Of a DNA stretch of 64,000 nucleotides, positions 23,913-35,943 are shown piece by piece; within the stretch, counting starts at the first letter, position 1; each line of letters begins with the position of its first letter. The translations under genes were made by a program, and so were the position numbers. The DNA is from Terfezia claveryi. Lineage: Eukaryota > Ascomycota > Pezizomycetes > Pezizales > Pezizaceae. The stretch is taken from NCBI GenBank assembly GCA_015179025.1, contig WHUX01000039.1, positions 124,001 to 188,000 on the forward strand, given 5' to 3'. Below the pieces are notes generated by a model. The model was not told the DNA's origin, ran no database searches, and saw only the letters and a program-made list of their open reading frames with translations.

Positions 23913-24780
23913 CATACCCTTTCCGATCGACATAAAAGCCAACTGTACGTGGGTGAAACAGGTGTGGGGCATGTGGATTCGTGAGGAAACTATTTGCACT
24001 CAGGGTACTCGGGATGGATCAAGTTGAGGAGTTGAAATGGGAAAGAGTTTACTCGCGAGTAGCGATTTAGCTGTGTCTGTTAGAATATAATTGCTTGCAT
24101 ATTTGTAGACCTGTAGCAATCTATTCCTTCTGTTTAGCTAAATACTACTGTAACTGTAAGGTGCACTTGTAAGTAACTGGATGCGAAGGGGTAGATAGCT
24201 AGGCATGTTCTTTTCTCTGAGGTCGACTAGGAACGCAAAACATAAGAGGGTGAGAATGGAAGAGGTTGTGCTTGCTGGGGCGGAGACAATCTTCCATATC
24301 TCTGTCCCAGGCTTACATCAGTATTTCACTCTCGGTATGTATCAACTATATGTATCAACTCCTGTGAACCTAACTTCACATACGGTACATATAACTAACC
24401 TATCGAAGACACTCATCAGATTCTCGGCCTGTCTGTACGAATCTCACGGATCTCACGGACCTCATTGCACTACATTGGTAACCACACACACCACCATCTC
24501 TCCCTATCTCGATTTCTTAGCATTTCCACTCTTAATATTTCCACACGCACCTTCGAGGCCCTTGTTTAAGACCTACAATGACTCCTAGAGCAAGAAGCAC
24601 GATGCAACTCACTCAAGACCCCTGGTATTGGGATATAGACCAGGTTTCTGGCGAGCTACTGGCGATAACGGACAACGATATCGTCAGCAAACTCGCTTTG
24701 CTCCAGATATTAATGGGCAATGCCTTATCACCTTCGGTGAATCTAAAGGACGAGATTGGAATTATGCCATTATGGAGTGA

Positions 24781-25390
24781 CTAGGGAGGTGGAATCATGG
24801 AGATGTAACAGTAGGAAATACGCGGAGTATACCAGGATAAAAAACGCATGCGGGATAGGTTGAAGTAATCTGGTTGGCATAACACCCTCCTTTGAAGGGG
24901 TTGAAGAAGAATTAGACTATAGGGATTTTGAAAAATAGACACAATATTAATCCTATCGTGATAGTTGTCTACAACTAATGTCACCATCATTAACCTTGCA
25001 CCGCATACAGAGAGGGCAAACTTCATCCACTTGTGACTTGTGGACACGTATCAAAATGAATTTTGTTTTGCATGACTTGGATTGTATTGGAGTTGGAAAA
25101 AAAATGGTCATGCAGAAGTATATGAGTATATTGCATGCTCGGAAATGTATCTTATGACAGCTTACGCTTTGCAATCTTGGCACTGATGTGCCTGTAGGGC
25201 AACAAACTTCTGGAATACAAGATATCTTTATCTTAATATGTAGCAGCAGTTTGACGACAATATTAGAAATCTAGGGATATGTATAGTCCGTTCAGGATGG
25301 AATCAATGTCAGTGCAACCTTGATCTTGTGGTGAATTCATGTTGGCTACAGGTAGGTACTGGTTAGCTTCAGTTTTATGATACATGTATT
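24781..25390 (+). repeat. Dispersed repeat, copy 1 (relative at about 56690-56910)
   Basis: Two segments match the region near 56.7-56.9 kb. 'ggtggaatcatggag' leading to 'cggagtat' corresponds to 'ggtggaattatggag' leading to 'agagtat'. 'caaccttgatcttgtgg.gaattcatgttggct' corresponds to 'gaaccttgatcttta' followed by 'ggaattcatgttggct'. The intervening part is longer here. The type of element is unknown. Confidence 0.5.
24857..24906 (+). mobile_element. Ultrashort insertion, 32 nt, near-perfect target duplication
   Basis: Insert 24866-24897 begins TAATCTGGTTGGCATAAC and continues with ACCCTCC. The flanks AGGTTGAAG (24857-24865) and GGGTTGAAG (24898-24906) agree at 8 of 9 positions. It sits inside the longer dispersed repeat, so it inserted after that repeat did, or arrived with it. 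Confidence 0.7.
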
Positions 25391-25449
25391 GCTTGGGGCA
25401 TTGGCTTTGTTGGGAATTAGCTGGATTTGTTAATGGGGATTGGGAGGTA

Positions 25450-25541
25450 AATGTGCTTAATGGGGTTATCGAATGTGCTTAGTGGGGTTATCGAATGTGC
25501 TTAGTGGGGTTCTTAAACGTGCTTCGTGGGGTTTTTAAAAT
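25450..25541 (+). repeat. 22-bp tandem repeat, about four copies
   Basis: Units read AATGTGCTTAGTGGGGTTATCG with decay in the last copies ('acgtgcttcgtggggttttt'). It lies about 75 bp from the copia LTR boundary and is not part of the element. Confidence 0.65.
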
Positions 25542-25614
25542 CACCATCTCAAAATGTCGTTGCATTCTGCAAATGTCCCTTTCAGACTCAGGATCTATGG
25601 AGTTTGGTTCTTTC

Positions 25615-25937
25615 TGTAATAAAATAAATGGGACAGTGTTCGCACTGTAGATAAAGAGATCTATTCAAAAATAATGCATCAAAAAACAAAGATAACAAGA
25701 GTAGAGATAGTCCCCTTTAAATAGATAAAATAACATCCATCCCAACATCTATCCCATCAACTGCGACAGCTATCACGACTAACGACCAATTGCACCATCA
25801 TATAGAAATTTTCTTCTCCTCCATATCCGGCATTCCTTACACTTCCACATCCAGCATTTCCAACTATTCTTCCGCATCCAGCGTTCCTTGGGTAGCCGGG
25901 TGATTCCTTGGGCAGCCGGGTGATCACTTATTCAACA
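25615..25937 (-). repeat. Copia LTR (3' LTR of the minus-strand element)
   Basis: It reads TGTTGAATAAGTGATC at its 5' end on the minus strand and ends TTATTACA. Inside are a tandem pair 'atcacccggctgcccaagga', a second pair 'gctggatgcggaag', a TATA-like 'ctatttaaagg' and the inverted repeat 'cagtgcgaacactg'. Confidence 0.9.
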
Positions 25938-25948
25938 CCCCCCTCTGA

Positions 25949-28900
25949 TCAGCTGGCTGTCTTCACACCCGCTTTCGCAGCAAGATACATCAAGCGTTCT
26001 CCTGTTATGCATTTCGTTAGCATATCAGCTGGATTCTCATCGCCGGGCACCCAATGCACGCTCAGCAATCCCTCTTCCACGCATTCCCGCACGAAATGAT
26101 GTCGCCGTCAGATGTGTTTTGTTCGCTTGTGAAAGTCTGGGTTGTACGAGAGATTCGCCCCTCCTCGACTGTCTGTCCACAGCCAGATCTCGGACTTGAT
26201 GCCACAATGATCGAACAGCTTTCCAAACCACAATGCGTCCTGTGCACCTGCCCCCATGGCAATATACTCTGCTTCCGTGGATGACAGAGTGGTCACATCC
26301 TGCTTTCTAGAGGCCCATCCTATCGGTGACTTTCCAGCCATTATCAGAATCCCACTAGTCGCCTTTTCTTCCAACTCTTCTTCCCCCGCATCAGTGTAAA
26401 TATCAACATGACTCATGTCTTCTCCTGTCAGGCATATCCCCAAGTTTTTTGTTCCTAACAAGAATGCCACCACCTTTAATGCCTTTCTCCAGTCATGGGT
26501 TGAAGGCTTAGATGCAACGAGAGAGAGTCTCTGAACAGCGTAATGAATATCGAGGCACCACATATGGGCAATATATAGAAGCCGACCGGTTATTGCCTGA
26601 AATTCCCTTACATCACTTTTCTCCCGCACCTCTGGTGGGTCCTCCTCCAGATAGGGGGTATTTGCTGTATGGGTAATCTTGACTTCCCTAGCCAATTCTT
26701 CAATTTGGTCTGCTCCTGTAATAACAACCTCGTTTATTCCCCAAGTGAATGTCATCCCTAAATAACGCTGCGGTAGACCCTGCTCTTCCAAGGTGAAAAA
26801 CTGTCTCATAGCTTCTTCCCAATTGCTTGCCGTTTTGTAGGTCGAAAAACCACATAGGAGATCATCGACATGGATTACTATTAGCTCTCCATTTGACACT
26901 CGATAATACAGGCCCAGATCGTCCTTGCATTGCACGAACCCCAAGCCCTTCAGGACATCATCGATTACCTTGTTCCAATTGTGGGCTGCCTGCTTTGTCC
27001 CATAAAGTGATTTCTTCAATCGCCATGCTTTACTTCCAGTAGCCTGCCGGTCGACTACATATAGGATCTCTTCAAGAGGACCATTGAGGAAGGCACCTTC
27101 AATGTCATATTGCCGCATAATCAGCTTGCTCTTAATACCAAGACAGATTAGTATGCGCCAGGTTTCCTCACAGCAAACTGGAGCATAAGTCCCATGACAA
27201 TCATAATCGATCCCAGGTTTCTGCGAAAAACCCCTAGCTGTCAAACGAGCCTTGTAGCGCTTTGGGTCACCAAGCGGTTTATCAGTTTTTTCCCTCAGCA
27301 CCCATTTGGTGTCGATGATTTTGGCTCCTTCAGGCACCTTATCTACCCATTCATAGACCTCATATTTAGCCAAAAGCTCAAGCTCCCTTTGAACGGCTTG
27401 CTCCCACTTTTCTCTATCTGATGAGCTAAGCGCCTCACTCATTGTCAGGTGACTCTCAGTAACGAGCCCATATGCTGAGTCTTGATCTAGTCGTATCGGA
27501 GGTATTCCAGCTGTACTTCTCCCGGTTCGTCTCAGTACCAGTGCAGGTGCGGGCTTCGGTGCAGGTGCGGGCTCCTGCCGCTGCACTTCCTGTAAAAGCT
27601 GTTCGCTTGCTTCTCTGTCATTGCGCATTGTTCTGAGTGCCGCGGGCTATGTATCAGCATATTTCTTCCATGGCTCATCTGGCAGCTGATTTAGGGCTGG
27701 TAAATTGGTAATCGGATTGGCAGGTAAATTGGCTGGTGAATTAACTGGTAAATTGGCTGGTGCTGGCGAATTCGCAGGTGAATTGTCTGGCCAGTTCCCT
27801 GGCAAATTGGTGAATGAATTGGTGGACGAATTGGTAGGCAAATTGGTAGGCAAGTTGATAGGCGAATTGGTAAGCGAACTGGTAGATGCACTGGTAGGTA
27901 ATGTAAGTCTTATATCAGATGAGTGCTTTGTCTTAGAAATAGGGTTTTTTGCTGTAGTGACCCGCTTCGATGGTAGTATGATCTTGTAGACACCGTATGT
28001 AGATGTAAATCCTACTATTTTCGCTTCTACCGCTCTATCAGTGAGCTTACCATCAGTATATGCATGACAGTAGACAATTTCTCCGAAAGGCCGAAAACGC
28101 TTTCGCTCATTCTGAATGTCTATTCCTGGTTTGATCCTTTGTAGAGGGGCTTCCCCATTCAATGAGTTATGTGGAATTCGATTTTTGATAAATGTCGCAT
28201 ATTCCATTGCTAGAGACCAAGTGGAGTTCGGCATTCCCTTGAGGTTCGTTCGGACCATTGTTATGATAGTTCGGTTAGATCTTTCAGCAACGGCATTCGT
28301 CTCGCTGTGACGAGGTACAGTAGGCTTCTCACTGATCCCTTCTTTTGCAAGCCATTGGCGAAATTTGGTGGACTTGAACTCCCCTCCAAAATCGGTTTGC
28401 AGCGATTGAATCTTTGCATTGGTGAGTTTGGTGAAGTATGACATCATACATTGAAGCGCTTCAGCTGCATCGGATTTTGAGGCAATAGCCCGAGTTATCG
28501 TAAATCGTGAGAAATCATCTATGAGTGTAATCATGTATTTTCGATGACAGAGGTCTTCTACAGGCATAGGACCGCAAAGGTCGGAGTGAACAATTTGACC
28601 TATTTGGGACGTTCGAATTCCATGCGTTGTGGACTGGGGCCGAGTCATTTTGGTTGTAATACATACTTCACATTGCTGAGTGCAGCGGCTGAGATGCTCG
28701 GGTGCCTCGGGTATTCTTCTAAAAGCAGGGAAGGGAAGGTGTCCATACCTAAAGTGCCATTGCATAGCTTGTTCCTCCGTTAGGTGAGTTTCAAGTGGAA
28801 CGACTTCTAATCGATATATATCATTCAATGTGGTAAGCGGAATAATCTGATCTTGATAGGTGAGGGTATTTTGCGTGCCTAGAGCAAGCGTTGCTCCTTG

Positions 28901-30010
28901 CTGGCATATCTTAGCTACACTAATGAGATTGCGAGGAAAATGCGGAACATAAAGAACATCGCTGAGAGTCATTTTGCCGATTTGAACCGATCCCTTATGA
29001 GTAGAGTGAATATTCCCTCCCCCAGTTCGTACTAATTGGTGGTGTTGATGAGGGTCAATTAACTCAGACTTATTGTTCGTGATATGAACAGATGCGCAGG
29101 TGTCCGCAAACCAGGCATTGGTTGGTATTGCCTTATCGGTAGTTGCCATGTCACAAAAGGTGTCCCAGACTTCGTCAGACTGAGTAACGTGCGCTGCTGG
29201 CAGAGGGCCATTCCTTAGAGTGTCTCGCTTCTTAGTCCTACAATCCTTCTCTTCATGAGATGTTCCAGGCCATCCCTTGCTTTTGCAATATTGGCACTTC
29301 ACTGGAAGGTTCGTGGTAAAAGCTGCTGCTGGCTCTAGAGCTCGTTGAGGTTTTACTTTGACTCGATCAGATTGTTCTTTAAGTCTAAGTACTACGTCAG
29401 AGTAGGAGGGCTCGGCGGTTCCCCCTGTGATATTCATGATGAGGTTTTGGTAAGTAGGGAGATGGGGTAATGTGGAGAGAAGCATAGTCGCCTTCCACCC
29501 GTCGTTATTGATAAAATGCTTAATACTCGCAGCTAGCGAATCGGATGATGGTGTCACAGAGGCGACATTGGTGAGAAGATTGTTCCACCTATTCTCAAAG
29601 TTCATTATGTGCTGGGTCAGAGTTTCTTTTCTGTCGTCGAAACGGAGGTTGGTTATTGCTAGAAGGAGTGATGACATATGAGAGCGCGTTCTTCCTTCAT
29701 AATGTCTCTTTAGAATGTTCCATGCATCGAGTGCAGTATCGCATATCCGAATTAGTGTGAGTGGCTCTGGTTCGCAGTTGGCCAGCAATGTAGTGAGGGC
29801 TTTATCTGTAAGAGTCTGGAATTCTTGCGTCATAGGGGTTGGCGGCATCCCTTGCACAGAATTGATGGCATCGTCTAGGTTCGCTACTCGAAGGGCTCTG
29901 CTGATTTCCTTAGCCCATGCTGTATAGTCAACCTCATTCTTAAGAGGTGCTGTTGTCTTCGGGGGTTTGAACTGTGATGATCCTGTGGTGGATGAATTGG
30001 ATGCAGACAT
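25949..30010 (-). pseudogene. Copia polyprotein interrupted by two premature stops
   Basis: Same 1353-codon frame as the plus-strand copy, beginning MSASNSSTTGSS. Codon 788 is TAG where the other copy has TGG (W), splitting the frame into 787 codons (gag, protease, integrase) and the RT/RNase H part. Codon 1301 is TGA where the other copy has CGA, removing the last 53 residues after HKRTKHI. Both changes are transitions; the first is C to T in a CpA context on the opposite strand and the second is CpG to TpG. Most other differences are single substitutions. Gag to integrase could still be made as a truncated product, but RT with a complete RNase H tail could not. Confidence 0.9.
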
Positions 30011-30043
30011 TGTGCTCGAGATGTATCCGATGTGTTGCTACCA

Positions 30044-30366
30044 TGTAATAAAATAAATGGGACAGTGTTCGCACTGTAGATAAAGAGATCTATTCAAAAA
30101 TAATGCATCAAAAAACAAAGATAACAAGAGTAGAGATAGTCCCCTTTAAATAGACAAAATAACATCCATCCCAACATCCATCCCATCAACTGCGACAGCT
30201 ATCACGACTAACGACCAATTGCACCATCATATAGAAATTTTCTTCTCCTCCATATCCGGCATTCCTTACACTTCCGCATCCAGCATTTCCAACTATTCTT
30301 CCGCATCCAGCGTTCCTTGGGTAGCCGGGTGATTCCTTGGGCAGCCGGGTGATCACTTATTCAACA
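30044..30366 (-). repeat. Copia LTR (5' LTR of the minus-strand element)
   Basis: Same length and structure as the LTR at 25615-25937. It differs by a few bases, for example 'tagacaaaat' here against 'tagataaaat' and 'cttccgcatcc' against 'cttccacatcc'. Its inner edge abuts the primer-binding site. Confidence 0.9.
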
Positions 30367-30526
30367 CTTTCATGTAACTCAACCATTCTGGCCTTTCCCA
30401 GCTTGATTCAACAAATCCTCCCCTCCCATCAAGCCTACCGTCAACTCGAATAAAAAGCCACCCCAGTAGCATTTGAGCAGACTCTCTTCTTGCTTGATAG
30501 AACAGGACGACACCTCTGCGGAACTC

Positions 30527-33405
30527 CATTTCGGTTTCAATAACTCTATGGCCACTGGGAGGCCTCAATCTTAATCCATATGCAAGCCCAATCAGCAACT
30601 GGGGAGGTGGGGTAAAGATGGGACTGTTATCGTTAGGTAGTGACCTCTGGCAACCAAATCTTCCTCAGGTATGTCATTGAAACCCACTCAACTTCCCAGG
30701 TTGTTACATTTATTCATACACGTTTTCGAAATGAGGCAAACTAAATACCATCGTGCCTATTTCAATAAACTAAGGCTTCCCAGATATTTTACTCAGCAAA
30801 TCGGCTTTAAAAAGATGTAACGGTTTAAGCGAATCCGTGATTCATAGTGGTGAGAATACCCTATTCCAAATACCGAATACCACAATTTCCGATAATATGA
30901 CTTCCCTATAGGCAGAGGTGAACACCTAATGAAGCTTTGATTTCTAGGGTTCTTTTACATATCAATATTATACGCAACATGACAGAACCGGAGTGAGCTT
31001 CCAAGGCCTTGAATCATCCAGCTGATTTCAAGAGAACTCACTGGAAACCCTCTTCACGTTTGATCCCTTCATCAAGTAAACACACATTTACAAGTTTAAA
31101 TCCAAATATCCCATACCAGAACAGCTACTGCCGCTGTTCAAGATCTCATTCATTGTCGTCATCGCTGGCAACAAATTTCAAAAAAAAACAACTCAAAATG
31201 GACTTTTTTTCCCCTTTTTTTTCAGTCCATACGTCCGTGGAACCTAAGACTATGAGACAGCACACAAGATGGTCTATCCATGCACGGAGCTCCTGAAGGG
31301 AGAAGTATTTTAACAAGCTTTACACATTTCCTCTCGACTTTCCGGGGTGCCTTCAAATCTCAACTTACTAATAAACCTGTTACCCTCCCTGTGAGTTAGG
31401 GTTTGGGTTTCCCCAGCGGCCTTGACCATATGAACACCCCTGGCCCTTCGTCAGTGTCTTCGGCAACCGCAGCATAAACCCACAACCCTTCCCTGCGAGT
31501 TAGGGTGTGGGTTGTTGCTTTCATTATATTTCCAATTCATTTCTGGTCAAGCGATCAAGCTGGCGTTTATTCCTATTGTGCTGAGACAACCATCGACAAA
31601 TAAGATAAACATGGACTGCCAATCTATGAGCCATAGTGGTGAGAATACCCAATTTCAAATACCACCCTGTCCAATATGACCACCCTACAGCCCGAATGAC
31701 ACACTAATGACACTTCGATATCTAGGGTTCTTTTATCTATCAATGTCATTCGCAACTCGACGGAACTGCAGTTAGCCTCGAAGGATCTGAATGATCTAGC
31801 TGATTTTGAAGAAGACCCACTGGAAACCATCTTAAAATTAGATCTCTTCTTCAAGTAACACACTTTTACAATTTTAAATCTATGAAATATTCTATACTAG
31901 AACAGCTACCGATGTTCAATCATTCATTTTTGTCATCCCTTGCAACAAATCCGCAGAACACCAACACAAGTTGGACCATCCCCGAAAAATGCCCTCGAGG
32001 CGAGAAAGTATTTCGACAAGCTTTTCACCTTTCCTTTCGACTTTTCCTTTCGAAGGAAGCTCTTAACGGGGTACCTTCAATCTCAACTTCAGAATCAGCT
32101 ACTGCCGCTGTTACAGATCTCACAGTGTCGTCATCACTGCAACAATTCTCCCAAAGGCCAACACGAAAAGGACTATCCCCGATCAATGCCCTCGAGGCGA
32201 GAAGTATTTCGACAAGCTTTGCACCTTTCCTTTCGACTTTTCCTTTTGAAGGAAGCTGCTAGCGGGGTGCATTCAAATCTCAACTTACTAATAAACCCAT
32301 TATCCTTCCCTGTTTTATGGTTTGGGTTTCTACAGCGGATTCATATCCTGGGCTCCAAGGAGTGCAGCTAGCAGGAACACGCAATACTGTATGCTGGCCA
32401 TTGGTCAGTGTCATTACAAGCTTAAGATCATCTTCAGCAACCTCTGCAGAATAAGAGATATTGCACCAAACCACCCCCCCCCCCACCTACGCCCCCTGAA
32501 CCAACAGCTATTTCTAAGGTACACAGCTTCTCCACGGAAGCTAACTGCACTTTCTCTGCATACCCTGCGGGCTAGAAGTTGTTGCTTTCATTATATTTCC
32601 AATTTCTTCTCGTCAAGCGATTATGCTGGCATTTATTCCTGTTCTTGGAATAAATCCTTGATTTCCACCTTTTTAAAACTCTGTTTCGGGAATGAGAGTG
32701 GTTAAATGCCTGTTAAAGGCAAATGAGCGATACTGCCGATCCGTGAGCCACAGTGGTGAGAATACCTAATTCCAAATACCGAATATCACCCTGTCAAATA
32801 TGACCCCCCTAGCCCGAATGACACACTACTGACGCTTTGATTTCTAGTGCTCTTTTTATATCGATATTATATGTCGCAACATGACGAACTAGAGTGAGCT
32901 TCCAAGGCCTGAATCATCCAGGTGATTCCAAGAGGACGCCAAAAGCTGCTTGAAGTTGGATCCATCTTTCAAATAGTACACTACGGTGTGTATGTATGCG
33001 ATGATTTTGAGTGGCTATCTTGCAATGTGGGGGCCAGTGATGAGGGACGACTGAATTTCTATGATTGAGATATTCTTAATAAAGGTTATGATGGGATGTT
33101 GGAGATTGCATGTTGCATGTAGTTAGCTCCAATGAATTGGATTGCTTGTATAGGATCTGGCGAAAAGGACGCGCAGATTGGGTGGGCGCTGGGAGACGGG
33201 ATGTTGATTCTGGGGGATAGGAGTGGTACAGCCACGGTGTTGAGTACATTCGGCGAGGTGGAAGGGAACGGGCGGGGAGTGTGCCGTAGCAATAGGGTTG
33301 AGCGCAGAAGATGATGGTTGGTAGCGCACGATGATGTAGATATGTCCAAGCTTGAGGGTATTGACAAACAACTACTTAGTGACAAACATACCATCCTTTG
33401 AGTTT
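30527..33405 (+). repeat. Long inverted repeat block, left arm
   Basis: This block is homologous, in inverse orientation, to about 47320-50450. Matching landmarks in order are 'ttcggtttcaata', 'ggaggtgggg.aaa.atgg', 'accatcgtg.ctatttcaata' and three copies of a unit starting 'agtggtgagaatacc' (about 30850, 31632, 32752). The last landmark is the segment 'aggatctggcgaaa..gacgcg' (about 33152). Each unit runs through 'ctagggttcttttacatatc' and 'acatgacagaaccggagtgagcttcc'. Between units lie repeated stretches 'cctttcgacttttcctt' and 'gagttagggtttgggttt'. At 33132-33314 a frame reads DAQIGWALGDGMLILGD. The copia element inserted just left of the arm. Confidence 0.65.
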
Positions 33406-34079
33406 TATTGTATCAGATCCCATGTCTCCCTGCATCTCTCTTGCCTAGGAATTCACATAGACAGTTTGTTACATACAATGATTCAGTCAAGACCTTATTA
33501 ATGGACGGTAGTTCACGGCGTGAATAGTGCAGCAACAAATGCAGTACATTACGGTAAAGAAAAAAGGATAACAGAACCTAGTTTACCACTGGTTTACAGA
33601 AGTTTTATTTATCACGTGAATATATATATTAGGCCAAGGCAACTTCCGCAGACGAGCCATTACCCACTTTTCAACAGCACTTCACAAAGTACAACTATAA
33701 TATGGGTACCCTGAGATTGCCGCTACTATTTTATTTGCGATATAAGCACCCCGGAAGCCCCTCCTTGACTCTACTACACTCCAGCAAGTACATCACTTCA
33801 ACCTCTCCCTCAAGGGCCAGTGGGCGAAGAAGTCGAACAACGATGAGATCACCCCAGAACCGATCATTTAGGCACAAATTGCCCCACACAAAGCCATCGG
33901 GAACCAGTATTGTTCTCATATATCGACATATCATTCTACCAGTCTGATGCTAAACTTAGGTCTTCCAGCATCTCCGCCAAAGTCTTCTAGGCCGGCCCAA
34001 AGTTACATTGGATGTGATGGAACCCCTTTTCTGTACTCGTGGCTAACTACCCTCCGCCATTTCATAGTTATTTCGACTG
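33406..34079. other. Intergenic, no gene supported
   Basis: Short frames only (33520-33714, 33702-33947), with no recognisable domain or shared repeat. Confidence 0.4.
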
Positions 34080-34945
34080 AGATCACGCAAAACCCCAATA
34101 ACAATGCCCATACGAACCACTCCAACCAACTCACCACCAATAACCTGACACAGACGGTAGGTAATGGAAGGAGACATCAAACAAGGCTCGAAGGCATAAG
34201 GGGGTCAAATGCGAACTTCAAAAGGATTCGGCGTCAGGAGATCAGAGTTGAACTGACACGCTCTCTCGGCATACGCATGGATGCGAACCGACCGAGGCCC
34301 TCAAAAGCAATGGCTCCACAAAAATCAAGATATCTGACTCGAGCGCCTGCCAGTGCGATCACCATATACCTACATACCACCCCATACCACAGACAAAAGA
34401 GCCGCCTTAGGCAGCACCAAAGATTGGGAAGACCTTATCGCCACATATGAATTCAAGAGGAGGACGGGGACGAGTGGGATGTGGTAGTGGCCTCTCCAGC
34501 CTTTTATACAGACGGCTCGGGGGGCTTTGAGTTGAATATTATTTTCTGGCTAACAAGGCCTTGAGCTTGTTTTTCAAGTCGAGGAAAGATGAGGGGAGAC
34601 TTATATCTCTCATATAGTTTTTGTTAGGGCGGGCTTCAGACAGGCCCCTCGGGGTTATCTGGCTTCAGCCGGTTAATGACAGCAGGAGGGTTCCGTCCCA
34701 ATTGAGCTGTTTTGCTTCTGTATGCACTTGATTTGTTTTTTGTCCTGCTTTTACGTACATCTGTTATGCCGGTTGGCACTCGAGTTGTTTGTTTTTTAAA
34801 TTGCTTCGCGGTACAGAATCGCTGCCCGTACCTGGCAAAATAACTCGCCATGTCTTGCATCCACCCGGCTTTCCCGTTGGCTCCCTTACCAGGATCGCAT
34901 ATGAGTAATGAGTATCTAAAAAATTAAAAAAAGAGAAAACCTGGT
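34080..34945 (+). mobile_element. Decayed LINE 3' part with 3' UTR
   Basis: A frameshifted C-terminal part of the LINE protein: WMRTDRGPQKQWLHKI-like text at about 34275-34325, then CQCDHHIP (remnant of the zinc knuckle) and degraded EEDGDEWD-like text near 34455. The 3' UTR follows, with 'cagacaggcccctcggggttat', the ggcaaaataactcgcc variant of the quasi-palindrome and the hairpin 'ccacccggctttcccgttgg'. It ends at 'catatgagtaatgagtatct' with an A-rich tail at about 34918-34937. Confidence 0.65.
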
Positions 34946-35082
34946 ACTCAATTATCGTTGGCTATGGTACCTCTGCTTGAACGGACGTGCTACGTACAGT
35001 GCTTACCTCTGGTACATCAATCAACAACAACAAACCCACAGGGCTCACATGTTTCTACCATTCTAGGTAAGTTCATGGGATT

Positions 35083-35113
35083 CTGGATCATTAGTCTGGC
35101 TTGTCTGGATCAT
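35083..35113 (+). mobile_element. Ultrashort insertion, 13 nt, perfect 9-bp target duplication
   Basis: Insert 35092-35104 is TAGTCTGGCTTGT. It is flanked by CTGGATCAT at 35083-35091 and 35105-35113; the repeat can be read as 10 bp if the adjoining T is included. Confidence 0.75.
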
Positions 35114-35565
35114 GATCTCATGCAATTATGCTGGTGTGATATAACGTAATACTCCATACGGCTAGTTTGTCGACTTATTTAGCCTCCTACGCCATGAGCC
35201 GAAGTCATGATCGATATATGACGATTATACTCCGGTCTAGATTACACTATAGACTGGCAGAAATTTCATCACCCCATAAACAGGACATTCTTTTGCTTGA
35301 TCACAATTCACAGTGAGATATTGCTTCTCAGTAGCAGGCTCATGCTCTCAATGTCAAGTTGTCAACCGCAGACCAACTGATCCTTCAACTGTTTTTAACT
35401 TGGCACTCGAATTATACGCCTATAGCTTGCCAACATAAAAATGGATGCCACACGCAATCTACCAGTGTGGATAAACTTTCGGTTTCTTATAAATAATCCG
35501 GCATGTTAAATATTATAACTCAGAAACCCCAGTTATATATATGCTTCTATACTGATACTGTGTAG

Positions 35566-35928
35566 TACTACTATGACCTGTCGAAAGCCGGGCTAAGTGC
35601 GCCGCAAGGCTGGTACAACGACCTGTCGTCTTTCCAGACAGGCTGTACTATAGACGACCGTGTTCGTAGGACCATTCTCGAGCTCATGAAAAAATACGGT
35701 CATGAGATGGTACTCCCTGTGCTGGCCGATCTTCGGGGGAGCATGTTTTTGATCGGTACCCGGCGCGACTATTCCATAGTAGAGGGAGCCATATATTTGC
35801 GGAATTGGGATTGGAACTACGTTGCAGTTGTCAGGCAACCACAAAGCCTTGCAAATGTTATCCAAGGGCTGCAGGAGCAAGGGCCCATAGCGTTGCATTT
35901 TGACGAAATTGAATTCGATAATTTATAG
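35566..35928 (+). CDS. Unrecognised small protein, last exon (family of two in this window)
   Basis: The open frame from 35566 to the stop at 35928 gives 120 residues, entered through a probable acceptor (actgtgtag at 35557-35565). An ATG-started reading would begin only at 35686, but the matching pseudogene at 21.6-22.4 kb stays similar further upstream and shares the presumed acceptor region. That supports an earlier exon, perhaps including RNLPVWIN at about 35450-35475, whose donor I cannot fix. Distinct phrases are LMKKYGHEMVLPVLADL, FLIGTRRDYSIVEG and YLRNWDWNYVAVV. No family comes to mind, and no signal peptide, zinc motif or membrane segment is visible in this exon. A LINE begins about 16 bp after the stop, so the native 3' UTR was probably displaced. 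Confidence 0.5.
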   Translation, partial: YYYDLSKAGLSAPQGWYNDLSSFQTGCTIDDRVRRTILELMKKYGHEMVLPVLADLRGSMFLIGTRRDYSIVEGAIYLRNWDWNYVAVVRQPQSLANVIQGLQEQGPIALHFDEIEFDNL

Positions 35929-35943
35929 TTGATTCTATATTCA

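Larger units (their letters stand above)
25615..30366 (-). mobile_element. Ty1/copia retrotransposon, minus strand, two nonsense codons
   Basis: A full-length element: LTRs of 323 bp at 25615-25937 and 30044-30366 (TG..CA ends) and a 5-bp target duplication CTTTC at 25610-25614 and 30367-30371. Next to the 5' LTR is a primer-binding site, on the minus strand TGGTAGCAACA, and a polypurine tract abuts the 3' LTR. It is nearly identical to the plus-strand copy at 37.4 kb. The inserted position split the host sequence between about 25609 and 30372. Near-identical LTRs imply a recent insertion, but the polyprotein carries two stops. Confidence 0.92.

Noticed and set aside
31390..31510. Telomere-like repeat
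   Set aside because: 'gagttagggtttgggttt' occurs singly within each repeat unit and is not a tandem TTAGGG array.
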